This document shows, one piece after another, positions 1 through 6,383 of a DNA stretch of 9,604 nt. This DNA is from Planococcaceae bacterium UBA3370. GTDB lineage: Bacteria > Bacillota > Bacilli > Bacillales_A > Planococcaceae. The notes under the pieces are model-generated. The model did not search any database, was not told the origin of the DNA, and saw only the letters and a list, made by a program, of their open reading frames with translations. Position numbers and translations under genes: made by a program. Location of the stretch: positions 2,717 through 12,320 of the forward strand of contig DEQI01000357.1 of assembly GCA_002360295.1 (NCBI GenBank). The letters are read 5' to 3'. Each line of letters begins with the position of its first letter. The stretch's first letter is position 1.

Positions 1-1475
1 CGCGCTATTGCCACACGCTGCTTTTGTCCTCCTGATAATTTGACGCCGCGCTCTCCCACTTTTGTATCGTAGCCTTCTGGTAAGTTCATAATAAAATCAT
101 GCGCATTGGCTGCTTTAGCTGCAGCAATTACTTCCTCATCTGTCGCATCTGGTTTACCCATTAAAATATTTTGTTTCACTGAATCACTGAACAAAATATT
201 ATCCTGCAATACGATACCAATTTGTGAACGTAATGACTGAATCGAGACATCACGAACATCGACATGATCAATTTTCACCGATCCTTCAACAGCATCATAA
301 AAACGTGGGATTAAACTAACGATTGTAGATTTACCGCCACCACTCATTCCGACAAATGCTGCTGTTTCACCTGGATTAATCGTAAAATCAATTGATTTAA
401 GTATAGAACTACCATCTACTTCGTAACGGAATGATACATCTTCAAAACTCACTTTACCATGAACATTTTTTAGTTCGCATGCATCTACTTTATTTTCCAC
501 ATCATATTTCTCATCCATTAGTTCAAACATGCGGTCCATCGAGGCGATTGATTGTGTCAATGTTGTCGATGAGCTAACTAGTCGACGTAATGGACCATAT
601 AATCTTTCAATATAAGCAATAAACGCAACCATAACACCGACTGATAAAGCACCATTTATGACTTGATAACCTGCATAACCAATTACTAAAAGTGGCGCTA
701 CATCTGTTATCGTATTGACTACAGCAAATGATTTGGCATTCCATTTCGTTTGATCAAGTGCTTTATTCAAAAACTCTCCATTTGTTTCATCAAAAATTTC
801 CTGTTCATGACGTTCCAGTGTGAAACTTTTGATAATACTCATTCCAGTCACTCGCTCATGTAAATAACTTTGTACACCTGCTAAAGCCTGTGAACGTTTA
901 CGTGTTAAATCACGTAACCTACCGAAGAAATACTTCACACTTAGCGCATAGAACGGAAATGCAATTAAAGATACAATGGTCAATTTCACATCCATCGACA
1001 GCATAATTACAATGGCAATAATAATCGTAACAAGGTCTAGCCATAAATTCATAAGACCCGTCATCACAAAGTTTTTCGTTTGTTCTACATCATTAATCAC
1101 ACGAGATATTACTTCACCCACTCGAGTATTGGCGTAATATTTTAAACTTAGTCGTTGTAAATGACCGTATAGTTCTTTACGTATATCGAACAAAATTTTA
1201 TTGCTTAAATGCTGCGCAAAATATTGACGATAATATTCGATTGGCGGTCGAACGATAAAGAATATAATGATCGTCCCCCCAAGCCAATAAAACAGCTGCT
1301 TCGTTTTTTCAGCATCCGTCAATATTTCTGAGCCGATAATATCATCAATGACAATTTGAATAAGAAGCGGAATAAATAATGGTATAGCAAATTTTAAAAT
1401 ACCAATAAATATCGTTAAAAACAGTTCCCAACGATATGGTTTTACAAAACGCATATATCTTTTTATACTATCCAA
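1..1475 (-). CDS. ygaD: ABC transporter, fused permease and ATP-binding protein (YgaD-like), 3' end missing
   Basis: This is a half-transporter of the MsbA/BmrA exporter type, expected to act as a dimer in the cytoplasmic membrane; the substrate is unknown. The frame stays open from a TTG at 1475 to the window edge, giving 491 residues of roughly 580. The N-terminal half is an ABC type-1 membrane domain with several hydrophobic stretches and the [14 protein letters not shown] coupling region. The nucleotide-binding domain has Walker A (GMSGGGKST, residues 376-384), a Q-loop glutamine at 424 and the LSGGQ signature at 480-484. Walker B, the D-loop and the switch histidine lie beyond the edge. 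The TTG start is chosen because AGGAGGG sits 7 nt upstream and the resulting N-terminus ([14 protein letters not shown]) matches my memory of B. subtilis YgaD. It follows ygaC but is separated from it by a terminator and probably has its own promoter. The family call is firm; the ygaD name rests on the N-terminus and synteny. Confidence 0.93.
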   Translation of the reverse strand, partial: MDSIKRYMRFVKPYRWELFLTIFIGILKFAIPLFIPLLIQIVIDDIIGSEILTDAEKTKQLFYWLGGTIIIFFIVRPPIEYYRQYFAQHLSNKILFDIRKELYGHLQRLSLKYYANTRVGEVISRVINDVEQTKNFVMTGLMNLWLDLVTIIIAIVIMLSMDVKLTIVSLIAFPFYALSVKYFFGRLRDLTRKRSQALAGVQSYLHERVTGMSIIKSFTLERHEQEIFDETNGEFLNKALDQTKWNAKSFAVVNTITDVAPLLVIGYAGYQVINGALSVGVMVAFIAYIERLYGPLRRLVSSSTTLTQSIASMDRMFELMDEKYDVENKVDACELKNVHGKVSFEDVSFRYEVDGSSILKSIDFTINPGETAAFVGMSGGGKSTIVSLIPRFYDAVEGSVKIDHVDVRDVSIQSLRSQIGIVLQDNILFSDSVKQNILMGKPDATDEEVIAAAKAANAHDFIMNLPEGYDTKVGERGVKLSGGQKQRVAIA

Positions 1476-1521
1476 AGAAAAGCCCTCCTAAATTTTCGAG
1501 CACCTAAATACTCAACTAATA

Positions 1522-1527
1522 ATTATA
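1522..1527 (-). promoter_or_regulatory. Candidate -10 element of the ygaD promoter
   Basis: A perfect TATAAT on the minus strand lies between the ygaC terminator and the ygaD ribosome binding site, leaving a leader of about 40 nt. No good -35 hexamer is found at 16-18 nt, so this is a moderate call, supported mainly by its position just after a terminator. Confidence 0.45.
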
Positions 1528-1541
1528 CCTTAAAGCAAATG

Positions 1542-1568
1542 AAAAACCTGCCAGAATGCTCTAGCAGG
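1542..1568 (-). terminator. Rho-independent terminator after ygaC
   Basis: On the minus strand CCTGCTAGA and TCTGGCAGG form a 9-bp stem (one U-G wobble) around a 4-nt GCAT loop, followed directly by five T. The wobble position becomes a C-A mismatch on the plus strand, so the hairpin is oriented for minus-strand transcription. It begins about 10 nt after the ygaC stop codon. Confidence 0.85.
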
Positions 1569-1577
1569 CCTTACTTA

Positions 1578-2162
1578 TTACTCTTCATTTAATTGAATAT
1601 CTTGGTTTGGTTGAATAACTTGACTGGATTGAATTTCGCGGTTTAACTCATAACGGTTTGTCCAAACTTCAATAAAATCTGGAGCAAACGGTCCTCTCCG
1701 TTGCTGAATCCAACTAATTAATTTTGCCACATTGCGTTTCAAAATTTTATCAATTACTTCCGGATACGCCATTTCTTGTCTGTGCTGCTCATATTCATCT
1801 TCATCAAGCAGTGTGTACGACATATCTGGAAAAACTTTCACGTCTAAATCATAGTCTATATACTTGAGGGAATTATTATCATATACAAAAGGGGAACTCA
1901 TATTGCAATAATAATAAACACCGTCTTCGCGTAGCATACAAATAATATTAAACCAATGCTCAGCATGGAAGTAACAGATAGAAGGCTCTCTTGTTAACCA
2001 AGTACGACCATCCGACTCTGTGACAAGTGTTTTTTCATTTGCCCCAATAACAATGTTTTTCGTCCCTTTTAAAACCATCGTTTCTTGCCAGACACGGTGG
2101 ATACGACCATTGTGCTTATAGCTATGTATTTGTATCGTTTCTCCTTCTACTGGTAATGCCAT
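1578..2162 (-). CDS. ygaC: DUF402 protein YgaC, probable nucleoside tri-/diphosphate phosphatase
   Basis: The product is 194 residues and belongs to the DUF402 family. Firmicute members (the Ntdp group, such as the S. aureus homologue) have been described as metal-dependent nucleoside tri-/diphosphate phosphatases; function here is inferred from family. Conserved stretches include [14 protein letters not shown] near the N-terminus, [12 protein letters not shown], and an acidic core with [13 protein letters not shown] and TLLDEDEYE. The start at 2162 gives [19 protein letters not shown], as in B. subtilis YgaC from memory. It has GGTGG 8 nt upstream; the frame is open for 14 further codons to an ATG at 2204, but that codon lies almost at the predicted transcription start. 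The last 19 residues are a glutamine-rich tail of three hexapeptide repeats ([18 protein letters not shown]) that I do not recall in the B. subtilis protein. It has its own extended -10 promoter and its own terminator, so it appears monocistronic. Confidence 0.92.
   Translation of the reverse strand: MALPVEGETIQIHSYKHNGRIHRVWQETMVLKGTKNIVIGANEKTLVTESDGRTWLTREPSICYFHAEHWFNIICMLREDGVYYYCNMSSPFVYDNNSLKYIDYDLDVKVFPDMSYTLLDEDEYEQHRQEMAYPEVIDKILKRNVAKLISWIQQRRGPFAPDFIEVWTNRYELNREIQSSQVIQPNQDIQLNEE
1584..1637 (-). repeat. Three tandem 18-nt coding repeats (xIQxxQ) at the 3' end of ygaC
   Basis: The three units encode EIQSSQ (1637-1620), VIQPNQ (1619-1602) and DIQLNE (1601-1584). Each keeps the core codons ATT CAA at positions 2-3, and the first two end in CAA. 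They are degenerate at other positions, so this is an old or selected repeat rather than a fresh duplication. One further glutamate and the stop codon follow. Confidence 0.7.
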
Positions 2163-2213
2163 TTTGAAGCCCACCTTTTCGTCTCTACACTCGTTTAAAC
2201 GCATTTTTATTTT

Positions 2214-2222
2214 ATTATAGCA
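2214..2222 (-). promoter_or_regulatory. Extended -10 promoter of ygaC
   Basis: The minus strand reads TGCTATAAT, an exact extended -10 (TGnTATAAT) for the housekeeping sigma factor. No good -35 is present at 17 nt, which is usual for extended -10 promoters. Transcription would begin near 2207, giving a leader of about 45 nt to the ATG at 2162. Confidence 0.7.
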
Positions 2223-2351
2223 ATGCTACAGGAAAACGTGTAGTTAGAAAACCACAATTTTCTTTTCAAGAAGAAAAAAATGGGTATTGTATATAATTGG
2301 TAATTGTTTCTCTCTTTTACCATCTTGTGCAATTCCCACTTCTTACTTATT

Positions 2352-2385
2352 AAAAATCGGCATAGACATCATGTCTACACCGATT
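2352..2385 (-). terminator. Rho-independent terminator after sspE
   Basis: On the minus strand AATCGGTGTAGAC pairs with GTCTATGCCGATT (13 bp, two G-U wobbles) around an ATGAT loop, followed by a run of five T that includes the last two bases of the stem. The two wobbles become A-C mismatches on the plus strand, so it is directed against minus-strand transcription. It starts about 40 nt after the sspE stop codon. Confidence 0.88.
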
Positions 2386-2425
2386 ATTTGTTGGGTAATT
2401 CATTTCATCAGAAATACACAGAACA

Positions 2426-2599
2426 TTAGAAATTGCTATTGTTCTGGTTTTTCTTAGCAAATTGACCAGATGCTTGCTGTTTTTTCATTTCAGCTTGCTG
2501 GTTTTGCTTTTGCACCTCTTGGAAATCAGTTTCCGTACCGAATTCCTCACGTTGGCTTTTCGTGTTTGAGTTGTTAGCATTTGTTTGGTTTCGCTTCAT
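2426..2599 (-). CDS. sspE: Gamma-type small acid-soluble spore protein (short form)
   Basis: This 57-residue protein begins MKRNQTNANNSNTKSQREEF and ends KNQNNSNF. It is rich in Q, N and K and almost free of hydrophobic residues. It carries one FGTETD segment (residues 20-25), which resembles the GPR-protease cleavage site of gamma-type SASPs, followed by QKQNQQAEMKK. Gamma-type SASPs are amino-acid stores in the spore core, degraded at germination, and do not coat DNA like the alpha/beta types. The start is secure: GGAGGTGAT lies immediately upstream with 8 nt between GGAGGT and the ATG. The gene lies between mutY and ygaC, where B. subtilis has sspE. A sigma-G-like promoter occupies the 62-nt gap after mutY and a terminator follows. 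B. subtilis SspE, from memory, is about 84 residues with a duplicated segment; only one copy is present here. Confidence 0.88.
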   Translation of the reverse strand: MKRNQTNANNSNTKSQREEFGTETDFQEVQKQNQQAEMKKQQASGQFAKKNQNNSNF

Positions 2600-2621
2600 T
2601 ATGAATCACCTCCACGTTCAT

Positions 2622-2650
2622 TATTGTGTACAGTGAAAAATGATTTATAC
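2622..2650 (-). promoter_or_regulatory. Sigma-G-like (forespore) promoter of sspE
   Basis: On the minus strand GTATAAA (2650-2644) and CACAATA (2628-2622) are separated by 15 nt. They fit the sigma-G pattern as I know it (-35 GHATR, -10 CATnHTA) with one -10 mismatch. The -10 ends 22 nt before the ATG, so the transcript would start just ahead of the ribosome binding site. Late forespore expression is what a gamma-type SASP needs. Confidence 0.6.
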
Positions 2651-2661
2651 GCGAAAAAAAA

Positions 2662-3696
2662 TTATTTAATGGCGTTCCAAATTTTTAACATCGGAACAGG
2701 CATAGGCAAACTATCCACTTGATCTTTAGAAAAAAACTGAACATTGTCATAGACTGTTTTACTATTTATGGCTTTTGCTTCATAACTATCGATATGCCAT
2801 GTTAAATGTGAAAATACATGCTTAAACTTTTGCAACGGCCTACTGCATTTAATTTCTACCCCATATTTTTCCTCTAGACTTTCTTTTTCACTTTCTATCA
2901 TAGGAAATTGCCACATACCTGCCAATAACCCTTCAGCAGGACGCTTTTCTAGCAAATAATGCCCTTTTTCATCCTGCACAACATACACTTGATAGTATAT
3001 ATTTTTCATTTTTACTTTTTTCGATTTTATTGGTAGTTGTTGCTGATCTCCTTCTTCAAATGCTGCACAAGTATCACGGACAGGACATAACAAACATTTA
3101 GGAGAAGTTGGTGTACATATTAGCGCACCAAGCTCCATCAACCCTTGATTAAATGCCGATGGATTTTGCGAATCAATTAACTCTGAAACAGCCTCTTCAA
3201 ATACTTTTTTTGTTTTTGGCAAAGCGATATCATCGTCAATATGTAACACGCGACTTAATACGCGCATTACGTTCCCATCAACTGCATGCTCTGGTTGATT
3301 ATAAGCAATACTAAGTATAGCTCCAGCTGTATAAGGACCAACACCTTTTAACTTGGATATATCTGTTCTATTATTTGGAACGACACTATTATACGTTTCA
3401 ACTACTTCTCTGACACCAGCCTGCAAGTTTCGAGCGCGTGAATAATAGCCTAGTCCTTCCCACATTTTTAACAGCTCTTCCTCATCTGCATATGCTAATG
3501 ATTCAGCTGTCGGAAAACGTTCTATAAAACGGTTGTAATAGGGAATAACTGTATCTACACGAGTTTGCTGCAGCATCACTTCCGATACCCAAATTTTGTA
3601 TGGATCGCTAGTATGGCGCCATGGTAAATCTCTTTTTTCTTTATTAAACCAATCAATTAATGTTTGTCTAAATTGTTTCTTTAATTCGTAATTCAC
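2662..3696 (-). CDS. mutY: A/G-specific adenine DNA glycosylase MutY
   Basis: MutY removes adenine mispaired with 8-oxoguanine, starting base excision repair. In the 344-residue product from the GTG at 3696, SEVMLQQT carries the catalytic glutamate (E39), the helix-hairpin-helix is KGVGPYTAGAI (about 117-127), and AVDGNVMRV carries the catalytic aspartate (D140). A 4Fe-4S cluster is bound by C194, C201, C204 and C210 (C-X6-C-X2-C-X5-C). The C-terminal NUDIX-like 8-oxoG recognition domain follows, with an FSH motif at 295-297. A longer frame opens at a TTG at 3735 and also passes an ATG at 3708, but neither has a ribosome binding site. GGAGG at 3706-3702 lies 5 nt before the GTG, which decides the start. 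The gene is divergent from yfhP and is followed by sspE 62 nt downstream with no clear terminator, so some read-through into sspE is possible. Confidence 0.96.
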   Translation of the reverse strand: MNYELKKQFRQTLIDWFNKEKRDLPWRHTSDPYKIWVSEVMLQQTRVDTVIPYYNRFIERFPTAESLAYADEEELLKMWEGLGYYSRARNLQAGVREVVETYNSVVPNNRTDISKLKGVGPYTAGAILSIAYNQPEHAVDGNVMRVLSRVLHIDDDIALPKTKKVFEEAVSELIDSQNPSAFNQGLMELGALICTPTSPKCLLCPVRDTCAAFEEGDQQQLPIKSKKVKMKNIYYQVYVVQDEKGHYLLEKRPAEGLLAGMWQFPMIESEKESLEEKYGVEIKCSRPLQKFKHVFSHLTWHIDSYEAKAINSKTVYDNVQFFSKDQVDSLPMPVPMLKIWNAIK

Positions 3697-3701
3697 AATT
3701 T

Positions 3702-3706
3702 CCTCC
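3702..3706 (-). promoter_or_regulatory. Ribosome binding site that decides the mutY start
   Basis: GGAGG on the minus strand lies 5 nt before GTG 3696-3694. It is inside the longer open frame, immediately after an in-frame ATG (ATGGAGG), so that ATG and the upstream TTG are poor candidates. The choice moves the start 13 codons inward from the TTG. Confidence 0.7.
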
Positions 3707-3751
3707 ATAGAATTTTTAGATTTTTTTACAAACAAAAAGGGTATACTATAA

Positions 3752-3809
3752 GTAATTAATTTTACAAAATTACACGTTAAATGCTATCGAATATTTCGCT
3801 TAATTACAC
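3752..3809. repeat. Repeated AATTAC elements in the mutY/yfhP divergent region
   Basis: GTAATT (3752-3757) and AATTAC (3768-3773) form an inverted pair with a 10-nt spacer, and AATTACAC recurs at 3802-3809, 34 nt after its first copy at 3768. This could be an operator for the divergent genes, but the sequence is very AT-rich and chance is a real possibility. A TATACT at 3742-3747 (plus) overlaps a TATAGT on the minus strand; no convincing -35 accompanies either. Confidence 0.25.
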
Positions 3810-3823
3810 AAGGAGATGATCTT

Positions 3824-4810
3824 TTGGATTCTGGCACACATCTTGTAATGGGCGTTGCACTCGGTGGATTAGCAATGGCTGATCCCGTTGTCGCAAACCA
3901 TCCGATTACATTTACTGCAGTAATTGTAGGCACTATTATCGGCTCACAAGCACCTGATATTGATACTGTTTTAAAGCTTCGAAATAATGCAGTCTACATT
4001 CGTCACCATCGTGGCATTACGCATTCAATACCTGCCACTTTAATATGGCCGATTCTACTAACGGCTATTTTATCGTTAATATTCCAAGGAGCCAACACAT
4101 TTCACATGTGGCTTTGGACACAGCTTGCTGTTTTCCTCCATGTATTAGTCGATATTTTTAATGCATATGGTACACAAGCATTACGTCCATTTTCAAAAAA
4201 ATGGATAGCACTTGGTGTTATTAATACATTTGATCCTTTTATATTTGGCTTACATTGTATCGGTATTTTATTTTGGGTATTTGGCTCGAATCCTGTTTTA
4301 ACATTTACTATCATGTACGTAATCATTGTTATCTATTATATTGTACGCTTCGCCTTGCAAAAAGCGGTTAAAAAAGCGGTACAAGGGACATTAAGGGATG
4401 CGGAATATGTCATCATTGCTCCTACTATGCGTTTTTTTTATTGGCGTGTAGCTGCAGCTTCAAAAACACATTATTATGTTGGTCGCGCCTATCGTAGAAC
4501 CATCAATATTTATGATAAATTTGAAATTAAACCTCTTCCTAAAACACCATACGTAAACAAAGCATTAACTGATAGTAACTTACAATCGTTTGTGTTATTT
4601 TCACCTATTTATCGTTGGGAAATTTCAGAGCTAGACAATGGCTTAACGGAAGTCAGATTAATTGATTTACGTTACCGCAGTAATAATCGATATCCGTTCG
4701 TTGCAGTAGCGCATATTAATGATGACTTAGAAATAGTCAATTCCTATACAGGTTGGATTTTTACAGAAGATAAATTGCAAAGAAAACTACAAATCGGGAC
4801 AAGTGATTAA
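3824..4810 (+). CDS. yfhP: Membrane-bound metal-dependent hydrolase family protein YfhP (YdjM/DUF457-like)
   Basis: This is a 328-residue membrane protein of the YdjM-like putative metal-dependent hydrolase family; its substrate is unknown. The N-terminal part carries the family's polar residues: H6, APDID at 43-47, HHRGITHS at 61-68, and HVLVD at 106-110 followed by YGTQ. They are interleaved with about five hydrophobic stretches (near 29-41, 71-88, 96-112, 138-153 and 158-176). Residues 180-328 form a soluble tail without recognisable motifs. The TTG start has AGGAGATGATC just upstream (AGGAG to TTG about 8 nt), and the N-terminus MDSGTHLVMG matches the B. subtilis protein from memory. The gene is divergent from mutY, an arrangement I also recall in B. 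subtilis, where YfhP has been suggested to restrain mutY-region transcription; I cannot verify that here. A strong terminator follows directly. Confidence 0.9.
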   Translation: MDSGTHLVMGVALGGLAMADPVVANHPITFTAVIVGTIIGSQAPDIDTVLKLRNNAVYIRHHRGITHSIPATLIWPILLTAILSLIFQGANTFHMWLWTQLAVFLHVLVDIFNAYGTQALRPFSKKWIALGVINTFDPFIFGLHCIGILFWVFGSNPVLTFTIMYVIIVIYYIVRFALQKAVKKAVQGTLRDAEYVIIAPTMRFFYWRVAAASKTHYYVGRAYRRTINIYDKFEIKPLPKTPYVNKALTDSNLQSFVLFSPIYRWEISELDNGLTEVRLIDLRYRSNNRYPFVAVAHINDDLEIVNSYTGWIFTEDKLQRKLQIGTSD

Positions 4811-4817
4811 GCACTCA

Positions 4818-4854
4818 AAAGGCTATCCAGTCATTTTCTGGATAGCCTTTTTTT
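4818..4854 (+). terminator. Strong terminator between convergent yfhP and yfhJ, probably bidirectional
   Basis: AAAGGCTATCCAG and CTGGATAGCCTTT form a perfect 13-bp stem around a 7-nt loop, followed by a run of seven T on the plus strand. On the minus strand the same stem is followed by four T, so it probably also ends the recX-yfhH-yfhJ transcript, whose last stop codon is at 4884. Confidence 0.93.
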
Positions 4855-4883
4855 CATAGTAATAAGGAGCGTCCCATTCAATA

Positions 4884-5153
4884 TTATTGCATGATATCTT
4901 CACTATTATCTAAAAGATGCACATATTTCGGATTTCGACCTGCAAATTCATGAAGCTTATCACCATAACTAGCAATTAGCTGACTCACCATTTTTTCTGT
5001 ATGCTGGGGTCCTCTAAAATCATAGCCAGCTTTTGCAGAGCTTGCCTCAATATCACTCCATAAAAGCTCTACCCAAACTCGGGCACGCCCTACTGGCATG
5101 TTTGGATTTTTTTCTAATAAATCTTTTGTTAATTTCTCAATCATATGTTCCAA
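4884..5153 (-). CDS. yfhJ: WVELL-motif protein YfhJ
   Basis: This 89-residue soluble protein has the namesake WVELL motif at residues 27-31, within a segment reading ARVWVELLWSDIEA. It looks mostly helical and has no signal peptide or membrane segment. The family is found in Bacillaceae and its function is not known to me. The start is taken as TTG at 5153, 1 nt after the yfhH stop codon, because the N-terminal MEHMIEKLT aligns with my recollection of B. subtilis YfhJ. The ATG three codons downstream is an alternative; neither start has a strong ribosome binding site (AGTAGGT lies 7 nt before the TTG), so translation is probably coupled to yfhH. It is the last gene of the recX-yfhH-yfhJ operon. 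Confidence 0.87.
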   Translation of the reverse strand: MEHMIEKLTKDLLEKNPNMPVGRARVWVELLWSDIEASSAKAGYDFRGPQHTEKMVSQLIASYGDKLHEFAGRNPKYVHLLDNSEDIMQ

Positions 5154-5154
5154 C

Positions 5155-5484
5155 TTATTTACCTACTTTCATCGGTGCTAAAATGGAGACAGGTAGCGCC
5201 TCTTCGTAGCGTTCACTTCCTAAACGATGGCCCCATGCAAAACGGCCTTTTAAACGATCTACTTTAAAAAATTCCCCTGGTGCACCGTCAATACGATACA
5301 TTTCACCCGGAATAATTGTATCCAAATCTACTAAATATGCTGAGGCCATTAAAGCTTTTCTTTCGTAAACTGCATACTCATTCACTATGCCTAACTGCTC
5401 GGCTTTTCTCGCTTTTTCTTTTAACATCGCGATCTCATTACGTAGTTCTTGTTCAGTCATTGCTGCATAGTTTTTTTCTGTCAT
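5155..5484 (-). CDS. yfhH: YfhH family protein (DUF1811)
   Basis: This 109-residue protein has unknown function. Its N-terminal half is a charged helical region (MTEQELRNEIAMLKEKARKA), followed by a conserved GIVNEYAVYERKALMASAYL stretch. A beta-rich C-terminal half contains PGEMYRI, GRFAWG and EEALPVSIL; I recall this part as a small barrel in the B. subtilis protein. The ATG overlaps the recX stop codon as ATGA, and AAGGAGA inside the end of recX lies 7 nt before it, so the start is well fixed. yfhJ follows after 1 nt. The tight coupling to recX is the only functional hint, and it is weak because this gene order is generally conserved in relatives. Confidence 0.9.
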   Translation of the reverse strand: MTEKNYAAMTEQELRNEIAMLKEKARKAEQLGIVNEYAVYERKALMASAYLVDLDTIIPGEMYRIDGAPGEFFKVDRLKGRFAWGHRLGSERYEEALPVSILAPMKVGK

Positions 5485-6284
5485 AGGTCATTCTCCTTCT
5501 CTTCAATAAAACGGTTAATTACGTCTATTGGAAACCCTTTTTGGTAAAGCGCTTGTTTTGTTTTCATACGCAGTTCATTACCTGAAAACTTCACTGAATA
5601 TTTACGCCATATTTTTTCACCTTGTGCTTCTATTAAGTTTTGCCAATCCTCATCTTCTCGCTCAAGCTTCAATTGGTCAAGTACTTCGCTTACAATAGAA
5701 TAGGAATAGCCTTTACGTAAAAGTAAATCTTGCACTTTTTGTTTGATTTGGGCAGGCGTTTTTTTGGCGCCAGCTCGTACTTCTTTTTCCGCAAGCTGCA
5801 TAGCAATTTCCATTTGTTCTTCATTCGTATATAAATTTAGTACCTGTTCCTGTAAGTTTTTATCGATCCCTTTTTTCGATAAATCTTGCTGTATAGCGCG
5901 TGGACCTTTTTTGGCTGTTTTCTTTTTTGTTTCTAGCAGCGCTTTAGAATATGTTTCATCATTTAAAAAACCTAGCTTTTCTAATTTACGTAATGCCTCT
6001 AGAACGACTGCTTCTCCAAATTTCAAATCCAGCAGTTTCTTTTTCACTTCATACTCACTACGCATTTGAAAGCTTAAAAAATGTAATGCTTTATTAAACG
6101 CTTTCGCAATCTCATCTTCATACGTAATGTCATCTATCTCAAACTGTTCAAGCATTTTGCCTTTTGTTAGTCCAAATTTAATAAGCGTACTTTCATCGAC
6201 AGCAAATGCATATTGTTCATTTAAGTATATATTATACCGTTCAGGGTTATTTTTTTGACGCCCGATTTTTGTAATAACGAACAT
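5481..6284 (-). CDS. recX: RecX family regulator of RecA
   Basis: RecX binds RecA filaments and modulates recombination and strand exchange. The product has 267 residues, the long Firmicute form (B. subtilis RecX is about 264 from memory). After an N-terminal beta-rich segment (MFVITKIGRQKNNPERYNIY) come successive three-helix RecX modules, recognisable at LSFQMRSEYEVKKKL (about 70-84) with KLEKLGFLND, KKGPRAIQQDLSKKGI (125-140), KQKVQDLLLRKGYS (181-194) and KTKQALYQKGFP (241-252). The frame is open for 47 codons upstream, but AAGGGGG lies 8 nt before the ATG at 6284 and the family N-terminus begins there. It is divergent from yfhF and heads an operon with yfhH and yfhJ. I see no SOS box in front of it. 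Confidence 0.94.
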   Translation of the reverse strand: MFVITKIGRQKNNPERYNIYLNEQYAFAVDESTLIKFGLTKGKMLEQFEIDDITYEDEIAKAFNKALHFLSFQMRSEYEVKKKLLDLKFGEAVVLEALRKLEKLGFLNDETYSKALLETKKKTAKKGPRAIQQDLSKKGIDKNLQEQVLNLYTNEEQMEIAMQLAEKEVRAGAKKTPAQIKQKVQDLLLRKGYSYSIVSEVLDQLKLEREDEDWQNLIEAQGEKIWRKYSVKFSGNELRMKTKQALYQKGFPIDVINRFIEEKENDL

Positions 6285-6306
6285 GATTGTGTCCCCCTTT
6301 ACAAAT

Positions 6307-6312
6307 AGTATA
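6307..6312 (-). promoter_or_regulatory. Candidate -10 element of the recX operon promoter
   Basis: TATACT on the minus strand (5 of 6 to consensus) lies 22 nt before the recX ATG, with AAGGGGG in between. No good -35 is found at 16-18 nt, and any -35 would fall inside the divergent yfhF promoter. Confidence 0.4.
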
Positions 6313-6320
6313 CAGTTTTT

Positions 6321-6348
6321 TTCACAACGTTTCACGATGCGATATAAT
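6321..6348 (+). promoter_or_regulatory. Promoter of yfhF
   Basis: TTCACA (6321-6326, one mismatch to TTGACA) and a perfect TATAAT (6343-6348) are separated by 16 nt. Transcription would begin near 6355, leaving a leader of about 30 nt that contains GGAGGGG. It lies back to back with the candidate recX promoter. Confidence 0.7.
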
Positions 6349-6383
6349 GTGGTAAAGAATAGGTATTGGAGGGGAATTTTGTC

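Noticed and set aside
2163..2204. A 14-codon N-terminal extension of ygaC
   Set aside because: The upstream ATG is almost at the predicted transcription start; the ATG at 2162 has GGTGG 8 nt before it and gives the conserved N-terminus.
2244..2339. A 31-codon GTG-started minus-strand reading frame between the sspE terminator and ygaC
   Set aside because: It has no ribosome binding site and no promoter with a good -35, its composition looks like translated AT-rich spacer, and it does not resemble YgaB.
2649..2697. A terminator at the end of mutY (GTTCC/GGAAC hairpin and a run of eight T)
   Set aside because: The stem is only 5 bp with a 14-nt loop, lies inside the coding end and is separated from the T-run by about 13 nt.
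3739..3744. GGGTAT as a sigma-B -10 box for yfhP
   Set aside because: No GTTTAA-like -35 lies 12-15 nt upstream on the plus strand.
4102..4326. An antisense reading frame inside yfhP
   Set aside because: It lies opposite well-conserved YfhP membrane segments and has no start signals; it is a shadow frame.
5743..6069. A 108-codon plus-strand frame opposite recX
   Set aside because: The serine-, phenylalanine- and cysteine-rich translation is typical of the complement of lysine- and glutamate-rich coding sequence; no ribosome binding site is present.
6285..6383. A LexA/DinR (SOS) box in front of recX
   Set aside because: No CGAAC-N4-GTTCG-like palindrome is present; the AACGTT found there is too short and lacks the flanks.
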